This document shows, piece by piece, positions 34,216 to 43,651 of a DNA stretch of 57,179 nt. The notes under the pieces were generated by a model that ran no database searches, had not been told where the DNA came from, and saw only the letters and a list, made by a program, of their open reading frames with translations. Each line of letters starts with the position of its first letter. Within the stretch, counting starts at the first letter, position 1. The DNA lies in contig CABUUB010000005.1 of the NCBI GenBank assembly GCA_902494625.1, positions 1 through 57,179 on the forward strand. The letters run 5' to 3'. The position numbers and the translations under genes are program-made. Source of the DNA: an uncultured Collinsella sp. Its GTDB lineage: Bacteria > Actinomycetota > Coriobacteriia > Coriobacteriales > Coriobacteriaceae.

Positions 34216-36516
34216 TTACTCGGCAGCGGCCTTGAACTTGTTGTAGTTGATCAGGCAGCCGGCCTTGACGATGGCACGCTCCTCTGCCGTCATATCGGCA
34301 ATGTAGAGCCCAATCTGCTCGACCGTACCGTCGGCACGCACCACGTAGGCGGCGATGTCCTTTAGGTCGCCATCGAGCGCGGCGCGGATACCCGGCACAA
34401 AGACGTAATCGCCCACCTCAAAGTTGGGCTCGGCCTCCATCTGGAAGGGCACCATGCCCCAGTTCATCACGTTGGAGCGATAGCGCTTGGTGGCGTACTC
34501 GTGGACGATGTTTGCCAGACCGCCGATCACGCGCTGGCAGCTCGCGGCCTGCTCGCGGGCAGAACCGTCGCCGGGCTTCTTGGCGTAGAGCATGGAGCCG
34601 TACTCAGTCGCCTTGGCATCGGCAGCGACACCCGCGCCGGCCAGCGCCTCAAACACGCCCGCAAGCTCGGCATCGAGTGCCGCCAGATCGCCTGCTGCCT
34701 CGCCGGCCACGCGGCGCTTCTCCACGGCGTCGACCTCCTTGGAGCGACCCACGTAGGCCGGATCGCGGCGGCTGAGCGTAAACTCGGCCAGACCCAGCGG
34801 GTTGGAGCGGAAGGAGCTCGTCTCGCCCGAGGGAATGAGCTCGTCGGTCGTGGTGACCGGGTCCATGATCTTGGAACACACCTTGAGCAGGATGTCGTCG
34901 CCGAGAGGCTCCATCGCGGGCCACGGCTTGATGTTGGGGCCCTCGACCAGCTCGTCGGCCGGCTCAGCCTTGCCAAAGCCCCAGTACACGCGCTTTTTGT
35001 ACGGCGCGTCGTCGAAGGTGTACTCGCAGGCCTCGTCCCAGGTCTCCTCGGGCAGGTCGGTCGCCGGCGTCAGGATGCCGCCGTTGGCCGCCGTCGCCGC
35101 AATGGAGCGGGCGTCCATCAGGGCCACGGCGCTCAGCTGGCCGTTGCCCGGCTTGGAACCCTCGCGATTGGGGAAATTGCGCGTGGTGTGGCGGATCGAA
35201 AGGCCGTTGTTGGCGGGCGTGTCGCCGGCGCCGAAGCACGGGCCGCAGAACGCCGTGCGCACGATCGCACCGGCCTCCATGAGGTCGTAGATGTAACCAC
35301 GACGCGTAAGTTCGAGCGCCACGGGCTGGCTCGTGGGATAGACCGACAGCGAGAACTCGCCGCAGCCGGTGTTGGCGCCCTTGAGCACGCGAGCAGCCTG
35401 GACCACGGAGTCGTAGTTGCCGCCCGAGCAGCCGGCGATAACGCCCTGCTGCACGCGCAGCTTGCCGTCGACGATCTTATCGAGCAGGCTAAAGTGCGTC
35501 TTGCCCTCGCCGATCTTGGCAGCCTCGAGCTCGACCTCGTGCAGGATGTCCTCGAGGTTCTCGTTGAGCTCGTCAATCTCAAAGCCGTTAGAAGGATGGA
35601 ACGGCAGCGCGATCATGGGCTTGATGCTCGACAGATCGACCTCGACGCAGCCGTCGTAGTAGGCAACATCGGCGGGCTTGAGCTCGCGGTAGTCGTCGCC
35701 GCGGCCGTGCATGGTCAAAAACGCGTGCGTGTCCTCGTCGGTGGCCCAGATGCTCGACAGGCAGGTGGTCTCGGTGGTCATGACGTCGACGCCGTTGCGG
35801 TAGTCGGTCGTCATGCTCGCGATGCCGGGGCCCACGAACTCCATGACCTTGTTCTTGACGTAGCCCTTGGCAAAGACGGCGCGGATGATGGCGAGCGCCA
35901 CATCGTGCGGGCCGACGCCGGGGCGCGGGGCGCCCGTAAGGTAGATGGCGACGACGCCGGGATAGGCGACATCGTAGGTGTCGCGCAGCAGCTGCTTTGC
36001 CAACTCGCCGCCGCCCTCGCCCACGGCTATGGTACCCAGGGCACCATGGCGGGTGTGCGAGTCGGAACCCAGGATCATCTTGCCGCAGCCGGCGAAGTTC
36101 TCACGCATAAAGGAGTGGATGACGGCGATGTGCGGCGGAACGAAGATGCCGCCATACTTCTTGGCCGCGGAAAGGCCAAAGACGTGATCGTCCTCGTTGA
36201 TGGTGCCGCCCACGGCGCATAGCGAGTTATGGCAATTGGTGAGCACGTAGGGCAGCGGGAACTGCTCCATGCCCGAGGCGCGCGCCGTCTGGATGATGCC
36301 GACAAAGGTGATGTCGTGGCTCGCCATGGCGTCGAAGCGAATCTTGAGCGCCTCGGGATTGCCGGACGTATTGTGTGCCTGGAGGATCGAATACGCGATG
36401 GTACCGCGCTTGGCATCCTCGGGCGCCTGCGTAATACCGTGCTCGGCAGCCTCAGCCGCAGGCACAACCTCGCTGCCGCCGCGCAGGTAGATGCCGTCCT
36501 CGTACAGCTTGACCAT
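34216..36516 (-). CDS. Aconitase-family hydratase (YbhJ-like)
   Basis: 766 residues. Aconitase fold with [4Fe-4S] ligands at C363 (AGCSGGNYD), C424 and C427 (CGPCFGAGD), the 61/3 spacing typical of the family. NREGSKPGNGQLSAVALMDARSIAAT matches the swivel-side active region. Domain order and length fit the E. coli YbhJ-type putative hydratase rather than AcnA or AcnB; a bacterial homoaconitase is also possible. No citrate synthase or isocitrate dehydrogenase lies nearby, so the substrate cannot be named. The ATG at 36516 has GGGAGA upstream; the frame extends to 36618 without a ribosome site. Confidence 0.85.
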   Translation of the reverse strand: MVKLYEDGIYLRGGSEVVPAAEAAEHGITQAPEDAKRGTIAYSILQAHNTSGNPEALKIRFDAMASHDITFVGIIQTARASGMEQFPLPYVLTNCHNSLCAVGGTINEDDHVFGLSAAKKYGGIFVPPHIAVIHSFMRENFAGCGKMILGSDSHTRHGALGTIAVGEGGGELAKQLLRDTYDVAYPGVVAIYLTGAPRPGVGPHDVALAIIRAVFAKGYVKNKVMEFVGPGIASMTTDYRNGVDVMTTETTCLSSIWATDEDTHAFLTMHGRGDDYRELKPADVAYYDGCVEVDLSSIKPMIALPFHPSNGFEIDELNENLEDILHEVELEAAKIGEGKTHFSLLDKIVDGKLRVQQGVIAGCSGGNYDSVVQAARVLKGANTGCGEFSLSVYPTSQPVALELTRRGYIYDLMEAGAIVRTAFCGPCFGAGDTPANNGLSIRHTTRNFPNREGSKPGNGQLSAVALMDARSIAATAANGGILTPATDLPEETWDEACEYTFDDAPYKKRVYWGFGKAEPADELVEGPNIKPWPAMEPLGDDILLKVCSKIMDPVTTTDELIPSGETSSFRSNPLGLAEFTLSRRDPAYVGRSKEVDAVEKRRVAGEAAGDLAALDAELAGVFEALAGAGVAADAKATEYGSMLYAKKPGDGSAREQAASCQRVIGGLANIVHEYATKRYRSNVMNWGMVPFQMEAEPNFEVGDYVFVPGIRAALDGDLKDIAAYVVRADGTVEQIGLYIADMTAEERAIVKAGCLINYNKFKAAAE

Positions 36517-36845
36517 ACTGTCTCCCACTCTGCCCAAGAGATTTGGGCGCATAGCATACATTCGTTCAATATCGTGCCATAGAACGGTTGCAAGTGGGTT
36601 ACGAATCTGCACGTTCACTTTATCTCAGTAAAGTACATGACAAGCATCTTTCGCCAATCTCTTGACAAGGAGTGTCCCAAAGTGCCGGCACATAAGGAAC
36701 GTCCCCAAGTGCCAAATACCGCAAGAGTGTCCCCCTTGACCACTCATTTAAGAACGTCCCCAATGACTACCGCATCCGGAGCAAGGCAACGCCGCAGGTA
36801 GAGGACGGACAGCGAGCGACGTCCAGGGCGAACAAGTTGGCATGA
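36517..36845. other. Intergenic, repeat remnants only
   Basis: 329 bases between the hydratase start and the hspR terminator. ACAAGGAGTGTCCCAAAGTGCCGGCA at 36665-36690 recurs almost identically at 56690-56714, and GTGTCCC/GTCCCC motifs repeat several times. A hydratase promoter should lie here but none is clear. Confidence 0.4.
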
Positions 36846-36886
36846 AAAAGGCGAGGCATTGACCTTCTGGTCATGCCTCGCCTTTT
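36846..36886. terminator. Bidirectional terminator downstream of hspR
   Basis: GGCGAGGCATTGACC pairs with GGTCATGCCTCGCC (one bulged T) around TTCT, flanked by AAAA on the left and TTTT on the right. It ends the minus-strand chaperone operon about 70 bases after hspR. Confidence 0.88.
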
Positions 36887-36904
36887 GAATGACAAATTGT
36901 CGCC

Positions 36905-36956
36905 CTGGGCGGCGCGCAGCGTCGGCCGGTTACGGCGTTTGGTAAAACGCCGTAAC
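36905..36956 (-). terminator. Post-stop hairpin, shared family copy 2
   Basis: Overlapping the end of hspR on the minus strand: a perfect 13-bp stem GGTTACGGCGTTT with its complement, then CGGCCGACGCTGCGCGCCGCCCA. Same tail and placement as 22783-22832 and 54565-54608. Confidence 0.6.
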
Positions 36957-37373
36957 CTAGAGATCCCCGCCGGCGCCCAAAAGTTTGCGCATGACCTGTT
37001 CGGGGTTAACTGAGCCGTCGCGCGGGGCCAGGGCGGTGATCTTCTTCTGCATCTTGTACTCGTGCAGCTCGTCCTCGAGCTGGCGCACGCGGGCACGGAG
37101 CTTTTCATTCTCGCGCTCGCGCTCCTCGGCACGCTCCTTCATATCGAGGATGCGCACCACGCCGGCAAGGTTGATGCCCTCGTCGGTCAGCTGGTTGATG
37201 AGCTCCAGGCGCTCGATATCGGCACGCGAATACAGGCGCGTATTGCCGCCCGAGCGCTGGGGGTTCACCAGGCCCTTGGACTCGTAGACGCGCAGAGTCT
37301 GCGGATGCATGCCGGTCAACTCGGCCGCCACGCTGATCATGTACAGCGGTTTATTCCTATTGTCCTCGGCCAT
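36957..37373 (-). CDS. hspR: HspR, MerR-family heat-shock repressor
   Basis: 138 residues. MerR-type HTH (PLYMISVAAELTGMHPQTLRVYESKGLVNPQRSGG, with the HPQTLR recognition helix), then wing 2 (RLYSRADIERLELI) and a long coiled coil. In actinobacteria HspR represses the dnaK operon and clpB, with DnaK as co-repressor, and is the last gene of the operon, as here (72 bases after dnaJ). The conserved inverted repeats upstream of dnaK and clpB are its expected targets. The C-terminus is longer and more charged than in Streptomyces. Confidence 0.93.
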   Translation of the reverse strand: MAEDNRNKPLYMISVAAELTGMHPQTLRVYESKGLVNPQRSGGNTRLYSRADIERLELINQLTDEGINLAGVVRILDMKERAEERERENEKLRARVRQLEDELHEYKMQKKITALAPRDGSVNPEQVMRKLLGAGGDL

Positions 37374-37445
37374 GCTACCTGACCCCTTTCCGTCTCGTTA
37401 TCGTCCATCATAAGCCCGCGGGCGCGGGCGTGCGCCACGACCGCC

Positions 37446-38411
37446 CTAGTACGTCGCCTTGTAACGGTTGACCTTCTCGCGATAATCGCGCGTGTCGGCC
37501 TCGCGCAGCTTGGTCATGGCATCGCGCTCATCGTCGGACAGGTTCGTGGGAACCTGCACCTTGATCTCGACGAGCAGCGCGCCCGTACGGCCACGGTGCT
37601 TAACGTCGGGCGCGCCCATCTCCTTAAAGCGGAACTTCTTGCCCGTCTGGGTACCCGCGGGCACCTTCAGACGAACCGTCGCACCGCCGGGCGTCGGCAC
37701 GTCCACCGTGCAGCCGAGCGCCGCCTCGTAGACCGAGACCGGTACCTCCATGGTCACGTCGGCGCCTTTGCGCTTAAACAGCGGGTGCTCCTCCACATGC
37801 GTGGTCACGACCAGGTCGCCGCGCTCGCCACCCGCAACGCCATACTCGCCGCGACGCTTGTAGCGCAGCTTGCCGCCGTCGACCGCACCCGCAGGCACCG
37901 AGACCGTGATGATCTGCTGCTCGCCTGTCGAGGGAATGCGGTAGGTGACCTTGTGCGTCACGCCGCGGAACGCATCCTCGGCCGTTACGTCGACAGTCAA
38001 CGACAGGTCGCCGCCCTTGCGAGCGCGGCTGCGACCCGCGCCGGCACCGGCAGCGCCCGCAGCCCCGGCAAAGCCCGAGCCCCAATCGCTACCCCAGGCA
38101 CCGTTGCCGCTAAAGATGCTGTCGAAGATGTCGCCCCAGCCGCTGGCACCCGCGCCGGCACCGTAGCCGCCGCCATACGCGCCGCCTGCGCCCGGCATAC
38201 CGCCAAACATGAGCATCTGGTCGTACTCTTTGCGCTTCTTCTCGTCCGAAAGCGTCTCGTAGGCCTCGCTGATCTCCTTGAACTTGGCCTCGTCGCCGCC
38301 GGCATCGGGGTGATATTTTTGCGCGAGCTTGCGAAACGCGCTCTTGATCTCTTTGTCGGAGGCGCTCTTGGATACGCCCAGGATGTCATAGAAGGTTTTG
38401 CCTGCAGCCAT
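37446..38411 (-). CDS. dnaJ: DnaJ-type co-chaperone without zinc finger (CbpA class)
   Basis: 321 residues. J domain with HPD (QKYHPDAGGDEAKF), a Gly/Ala-rich linker (about 72-135), then two C-terminal beta-barrel substrate domains (LSLTVDVTAEDAFRGVTHKVTY, VRLKVPAGTQTGKKFRFKEMG). There is no CxxCxGxG zinc region, so it is a class B protein like CbpA although it sits in the dnaJ position of the operon. It stimulates DnaK's ATPase and hands over clients. AGGAGAGG precedes the ATG. Confidence 0.93.
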   Translation of the reverse strand: MAAGKTFYDILGVSKSASDKEIKSAFRKLAQKYHPDAGGDEAKFKEISEAYETLSDEKKRKEYDQMLMFGGMPGAGGAYGGGYGAGAGASGWGDIFDSIFSGNGAWGSDWGSGFAGAAGAAGAGAGRSRARKGGDLSLTVDVTAEDAFRGVTHKVTYRIPSTGEQQIITVSVPAGAVDGGKLRYKRRGEYGVAGGERGDLVVTTHVEEHPLFKRKGADVTMEVPVSVYEAALGCTVDVPTPGGATVRLKVPAGTQTGKKFRFKEMGAPDVKHRGRTGALLVEIKVQVPTNLSDDERDAMTKLREADTRDYREKVNRYKATY

Positions 38412-38485
38412 CGTAGCTCCTCTCCTGTTTCATCCGTCGCCCAGCGGGCGGCGGCTCATACTTTCATATGGCACTAGGCCAGAAA

Positions 38486-38511
38486 GGGCCCCGGGTGTTG
38501 CCCCGGGGCCC
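38486..38511 (-). terminator. Hairpin between grpE and dnaJ
   Basis: A perfect 10-bp stem, GGGCCCCGGG with its complement, loop TGTTGC, starting 7 bases after the grpE stop; TTTCT follows on the minus strand. It is probably a partial terminator lowering dnaJ-hspR expression relative to dnaK-grpE. Confidence 0.65.
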
Positions 38512-38518
38512 TTCTCAA

Positions 38519-39361
38519 TTACTCCTCGGTGCTCTCGGCCGTATCGGCCGCAGCATCCTCGGGCGCCGCTTCGGGCTCCGGTGCGGGGCGCTTCTCGCCA
38601 CCGTAGGTCACCGTCACCATCGCGGAACGCAGGATGCGGTCCGCCATGCGGTAGCCCTTCTGGTACACGTCGTTGACAGTCTCGTCGTACTGCGACGCGT
38701 CCTCGACGCGACCCACGGCCTGGTGCTCGAGCGGATTGAACGCCTCGCCCTTGGGGTCGATGGGCTCAACGCCCTCGTGCGCAAACACATCGAGCAGTTT
38801 GGCATGCACCGCGTCGACGCCGTCGACGAACTGCTTAAAGTCGTCGGCAAGCTCCTGGCTGCGGGCATGGTCGATCGCACGCTCGATATCGTCGACCACC
38901 GGCAGCAGCGCAGTGACGAGCTTCTCGGTCGCGCGCTCGCGCTCGGCGATGCGCTCGTTGGCAGTGCGGCGACGGAAGTTCTCCCAGTCGGCCTGCAGAC
39001 GGGCGGTGCGCTCGGTGGCGTCCTTTGCCTTGTCCTCGGCGGCCTTCTGGGCCTCTGCCGCAGCATCGAGCTCGCTGCGCACGTCGGCGAGCTCCTTTTG
39101 GGCCTGCTCGAACTTGAGCTTAAAGTCGTTGTCGGCGGCTTCCTCACCGGCGCGGATAGCGGCTTCCACCATCTCGTCCTCGGTCATCGTCGCCTCCTTG
39201 TTGAAATCCTCTACCTGGTTCTCGGCAGCCTCGACGGCCGGGGCCTCATTGACCTCGGTATCGTCGACGGCCTCTACGGGAATCTTCACGTCCTTCTCCT
39301 CAGAGTCAACGGGGGCGGCACCAACGGCGGCCGCCTCCGTGCGAGCTTTACGGGCGGACAT
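38519..39361 (-). CDS. grpE: GrpE nucleotide-exchange factor
   Basis: 280 residues, with a long acidic disordered N-terminus (about 1-85), a coiled coil (ADNDFKLKFEQAQKELADVRSELDAAAE), LQADWENFRRR, and the beta domain near the C-terminus (VYQKGYRMADRILRSAMVTVTYG), which is the GrpE signature. Longer than usual (about 200) at both ends; the tail is acidic. It releases ADP from DnaK. It starts two bases after the dnaK stop, so the pair is translationally coupled. Confidence 0.96.
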   Translation of the reverse strand: MSARKARTEAAAVGAAPVDSEEKDVKIPVEAVDDTEVNEAPAVEAAENQVEDFNKEATMTEDEMVEAAIRAGEEAADNDFKLKFEQAQKELADVRSELDAAAEAQKAAEDKAKDATERTARLQADWENFRRRTANERIAERERATEKLVTALLPVVDDIERAIDHARSQELADDFKQFVDGVDAVHAKLLDVFAHEGVEPIDPKGEAFNPLEHQAVGRVEDASQYDETVNDVYQKGYRMADRILRSAMVTVTYGGEKRPAPEPEAAPEDAAADTAESTEE

Positions 39362-39363
39362 GA

Positions 39364-41256
<1,893 letters not shown>

Positions 41257-41365
41257 TAGAAATTCCCTCTCTCTTGTGCGTTTGCACCGACTCGGCGGTC
41301 TGCCGAGCGGTGTTTCGGCTTGTCTTTCAGGATGTAGTGTATCCCCTTATGGGCCGGAATATACA

Positions 41366-41392
41366 AAATCTAAGTCAATTCATATAAGATTT
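41366..41392 (-). promoter_or_regulatory. Heat-shock operator/promoter of the dnaK operon
   Basis: On the minus strand AAATCTTATAT, six bases (GAATTG), ACTTAGATTT, then TGTATATTC with a -10-like TATATT. The arms are identical in sequence and spacing to those before clpB. About 110 bases lie between it and the dnaK start. Confidence 0.7.
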
Positions 41393-41519
41393 CTTATTGC
41401 CAAGAGTTTAGGTTCTTAAATGCGCAGGTAGATGCGCTGTTTGAGTTCTAGACAAATCTATCGAGATCTATGTAGAGATGGCTGAGGCTTGGGTCCGAGG
41501 GTGCCTGGGGCTGCCTTGC

Positions 41520-41690
41520 GGAAAGCTCGTCCCGTTTTGAGCGTGGATTCCGGGCCGCGGTTTCCGTCTGAAGGCTCAACCGGAAACCGTATCCCGTTTT
41601 GAGAGCTGATACCGGGTCGCAGTTTCCGCTAGCGGGCCCAACCGGAAACTACGACCCGTTTTTCGGCCAAATAACGGGATGCCCTTTCCG
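41520..41690. repeat. Triple-hairpin repeat array, copy 1 (62-bp period)
   Basis: Three units start at 41520, 41582 and 41644. Each has an outer GGAAA...TTTCC stem and an inner CCCG...CGGG stem; the first two share a CCCGTTTTGAG loop, the third has TTCGGCCAAA. A second locus with the same three-unit order and the same exact period lies at 56497-56667. Confidence 0.85.
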
Positions 41691-41824
41691 CAGGCGCGCT
41701 CAATAGCTCAATATTTCAAGTCACCTTTAGCTAACATTTGCGCAGCTCAACGGCCCCACCTGCGCGTTTTTTAGTAAACCTTGGCATACTCGGCGAACGG
41801 TATGAAGATGCCGGTCAGAGGGTA

Positions 41825-41852
41825 TTGCAAACGGTCGCTCCCGTGGTATGTT
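41825..41852 (+). promoter_or_regulatory. Candidate promoter of the ferredoxin gene
   Basis: TTGCAA, 16 bases, TATGTT, placed 62 bases before the ferredoxin ATG. Fits a sigma-70-type promoter moderately well. Confidence 0.45.
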
Positions 41853-41913
41853 TTTGCCCGGATCAAACCGGCGCGCATCGCCTGTAGCGTCGGTCAACAG
41901 AGAGGAAACTACC

Positions 41914-42099
41914 ATGGCTCATCCCGTAATTGATGCCGACGAGTGCATCGCTTGTGGCGTTTGCGTCGACTCCTGCCCCGCTGGCGTTCTGGAGCTCCAG
42001 GACGTCGCTACCGTCGCTGACGAGGACTCCTGCGTCGCCTGTGGCGCTTGCCAGGACGCTTGCCCCGCTGGCGCGATCACTGAGATCGTCGAGGAGTAA
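41914..42099 (+). CDS. 2x[4Fe-4S] ferredoxin
   Basis: 61 residues with two complete cluster motifs, CIACGVCVDSCP and CVACGACQDACP, the classical clostridial-type bacterial ferredoxin. A low-potential electron carrier for anaerobic metabolism: hydrogenase, pyruvate oxidoreductase or partners such as the large Fe-S flavoprotein in this window. AGAGGAAAC precedes ATG 41914; the frame stays open upstream but lacks a start with a ribosome site. Monocistronic, with its own promoter and terminator. Confidence 0.95.
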   Translation: MAHPVIDADECIACGVCVDSCPAGVLELQDVATVADEDSCVACGACQDACPAGAITEIVEE

Positions 42100-42143
42100 C
42101 AACTCCCCACTTGCACACTCAAAAGTACACCGTGCACAAAAAA

Positions 42144-42178
42144 GGAGGCTTCCGCATCGCCGCGGAGGCCTCCTTTTT
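42144..42178. terminator. Bidirectional terminator between ferredoxin and niaR
   Basis: GGAGGCTTCCGC pairs with GCGGAGGCCTCC (one mismatch) around ATCGCC, followed by TTTTTGT; AAAAAA precedes it, so it can also serve the minus-strand nad operon. Confidence 0.88.
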
Positions 42179-42242
42179 GTTTGTGCGGATAACTAATTTG
42201 GCACCGCTGCAGATTGCCGCTTAGGGGCGTTTGCAGCATCGG

Positions 42243-42788
42243 CTACGATAGGTCGTCTTCGTAGGGCATGAGGTCAGCCAAGTAGCCTTTCTCCTTGAGC
42301 ATGGCCTCGATCTCGTCGAGGGTCTGCTCGTCTTCCGCCGCGATGCGATGGAAGTGGTAGCCGCTCGTCACCGTTAGTAGTGGAAAGCTCTTGCCGCTCT
42401 CGATATCGTGCAGGTAGCGCTCAACATCGCGACGATTGCGGATGTCCAGGTCGGCCGTGATCTTACCGTACACGCGGTGATTGACGATCACGTTGAGCAC
42501 GGCACCACCGGCGTCGACGATACTCGTGAGCTCATCGCCTGCCTGCTCCACGCCGTGGCGAACCTTGACCAAGCGCGTGGGAACAGCCGGACTGCTCGCC
42601 GCCTCCTGCAGCACGTAGCCGCGATTGGTCGCCACGATATCGTGCCCATCGGCGCGCAGCAGGGCGATGTCTTGCACGACAATCTGGCGGCTCACACCCA
42701 CCTCACGAGCAAGTGCGCTGCCGGAGACGGGGCCCTTGGCTCGCTCGAGCACGCCCATGATGGCACGGCGACGCTCGCGGGCGTCCAT
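42243..42788 (-). CDS. niaR: NiaR, nicotinate-responsive repressor of NAD synthesis
   Basis: 181 residues: winged HTH (RRRAIMGVLERAKGPVSGSALAREVGVSRQIVVQDIALLRADGHDI) followed by a 3H domain (VRHGVEQAGDELTSIVDAGG, VNHRVYGKITADLDI, SGYHFHRI), whose three histidines bind metal and niacin. NiaR/YrxA represses de novo NAD genes when nicotinate is available. It is the last gene of the operon, its ATG overlapping the nadC stop (TAATG), so it regulates its own operon. The likely operator is the 44-bp palindrome before nadA. Confidence 0.93.
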   Translation of the reverse strand: MDARERRRAIMGVLERAKGPVSGSALAREVGVSRQIVVQDIALLRADGHDIVATNRGYVLQEAASSPAVPTRLVKVRHGVEQAGDELTSIVDAGGAVLNVIVNHRVYGKITADLDIRNRRDVERYLHDIESGKSFPLLTVTSGYHFHRIAAEDEQTLDEIEAMLKEKGYLADLMPYEDDLS

Positions 42789-43648
42789 TATTTACCGTCC
42801 AGCAGACGCAGGTGCTTAAGCGAGAGGTCGAGAATCGGCGCAGAGTGCGTCAGGGCGCCCGAGCTAATATAGTCGACACCCAGATCGGCCAGGGCGCGAA
42901 TGTTGTCGGCGTCCACGTTGCCCGAACACTCGGTCTTGGCACGACCGGCGATAAGCTCGATAGCGGCCGCCATGTCGTCATGGGTCATATTGTCGAGCAT
43001 GATAATGTCGGCACCGGCTTCCACGGCCTCGCGCACCATGTCCAGGTTCTCGCACTCGATCTCGACCGTCGCAGTAAACGATGCATGGGCGCGCGCCATC
43101 TCGATTGCACGCGTCACGCCGCCGGCGGCATCGATGTGGTTGTCCTTGAGCATGACGGCCGTCGACAGGTTGTAACGGTGGTTGCTGCCGCCGCCAATCT
43201 CGACCGCGGCCTTCTCAAAGACGCGCATGCCCGGCGTGGTCTTGCGCGTATCGACGAGCACGGTCTTGGTGCCCTCGAGCGCCGCGGCCATCTGGTGCGT
43301 ATAGGTAGCGATACCGCTCATGCGCTGCAGGTAGTTGAGTGCCACGCGCTCGCCCGAAAGCAGCACGCGCGCGTCGCCGCGCACCTGACCCACATGGTCG
43401 CCGGCGTGCACCTCGTCGCCATCGGCAACGTCGAGCAGCACCGAGCTCTGCGAATCCAGCAGTTCAAAGGTGCGGGCAAACACATCCAAGCCGGCGATGA
43501 TGCCGTCGGCCTTGACGATAAGCTCCACCGTGGCGGGACGCGCCGTGGGGCACACGCTCACCGTGCTCACGTCCTCAAAGGTAATGTCCTCGCGCAGAGC
43601 CTGCAGAATCAGATCATCGACGACGAGCTTCATGGTAATGGGATTCAT
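42788..43648 (-). CDS. nadC: Quinolinate phosphoribosyltransferase (nicotinate-nucleotide pyrophosphorylase)
   Basis: 286 residues, standard length. Converts quinolinate and PRPP to nicotinate mononucleotide. Conserved: RVALNYLQRMSGIATYT, VDTRKTTPGMRVFEKAAVEIGGGSNHRYNLS with the PRPP/quinolinate-binding Lys and Arg residues, and MLKDNHI. Begins three bases after nadB and overlaps niaR by one base, giving tight translational coupling. Confidence 0.97.
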   Translation of the reverse strand: MNPITMKLVVDDLILQALREDITFEDVSTVSVCPTARPATVELIVKADGIIAGLDVFARTFELLDSQSSVLLDVADGDEVHAGDHVGQVRGDARVLLSGERVALNYLQRMSGIATYTHQMAAALEGTKTVLVDTRKTTPGMRVFEKAAVEIGGGSNHRYNLSTAVMLKDNHIDAAGGVTRAIEMARAHASFTATVEIECENLDMVREAVEAGADIIMLDNMTHDDMAAAIELIAGRAKTECSGNVDADNIRALADLGVDYISSGALTHSAPILDLSLKHLRLLDGK

Positions 43649-43651
43649 GGT

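Noticed and set aside
41520..41690. CRISPR array
   Set aside because: Only three units, repeat and spacer not separable, each unit self-complementary over its whole length, and no cas genes in the window.
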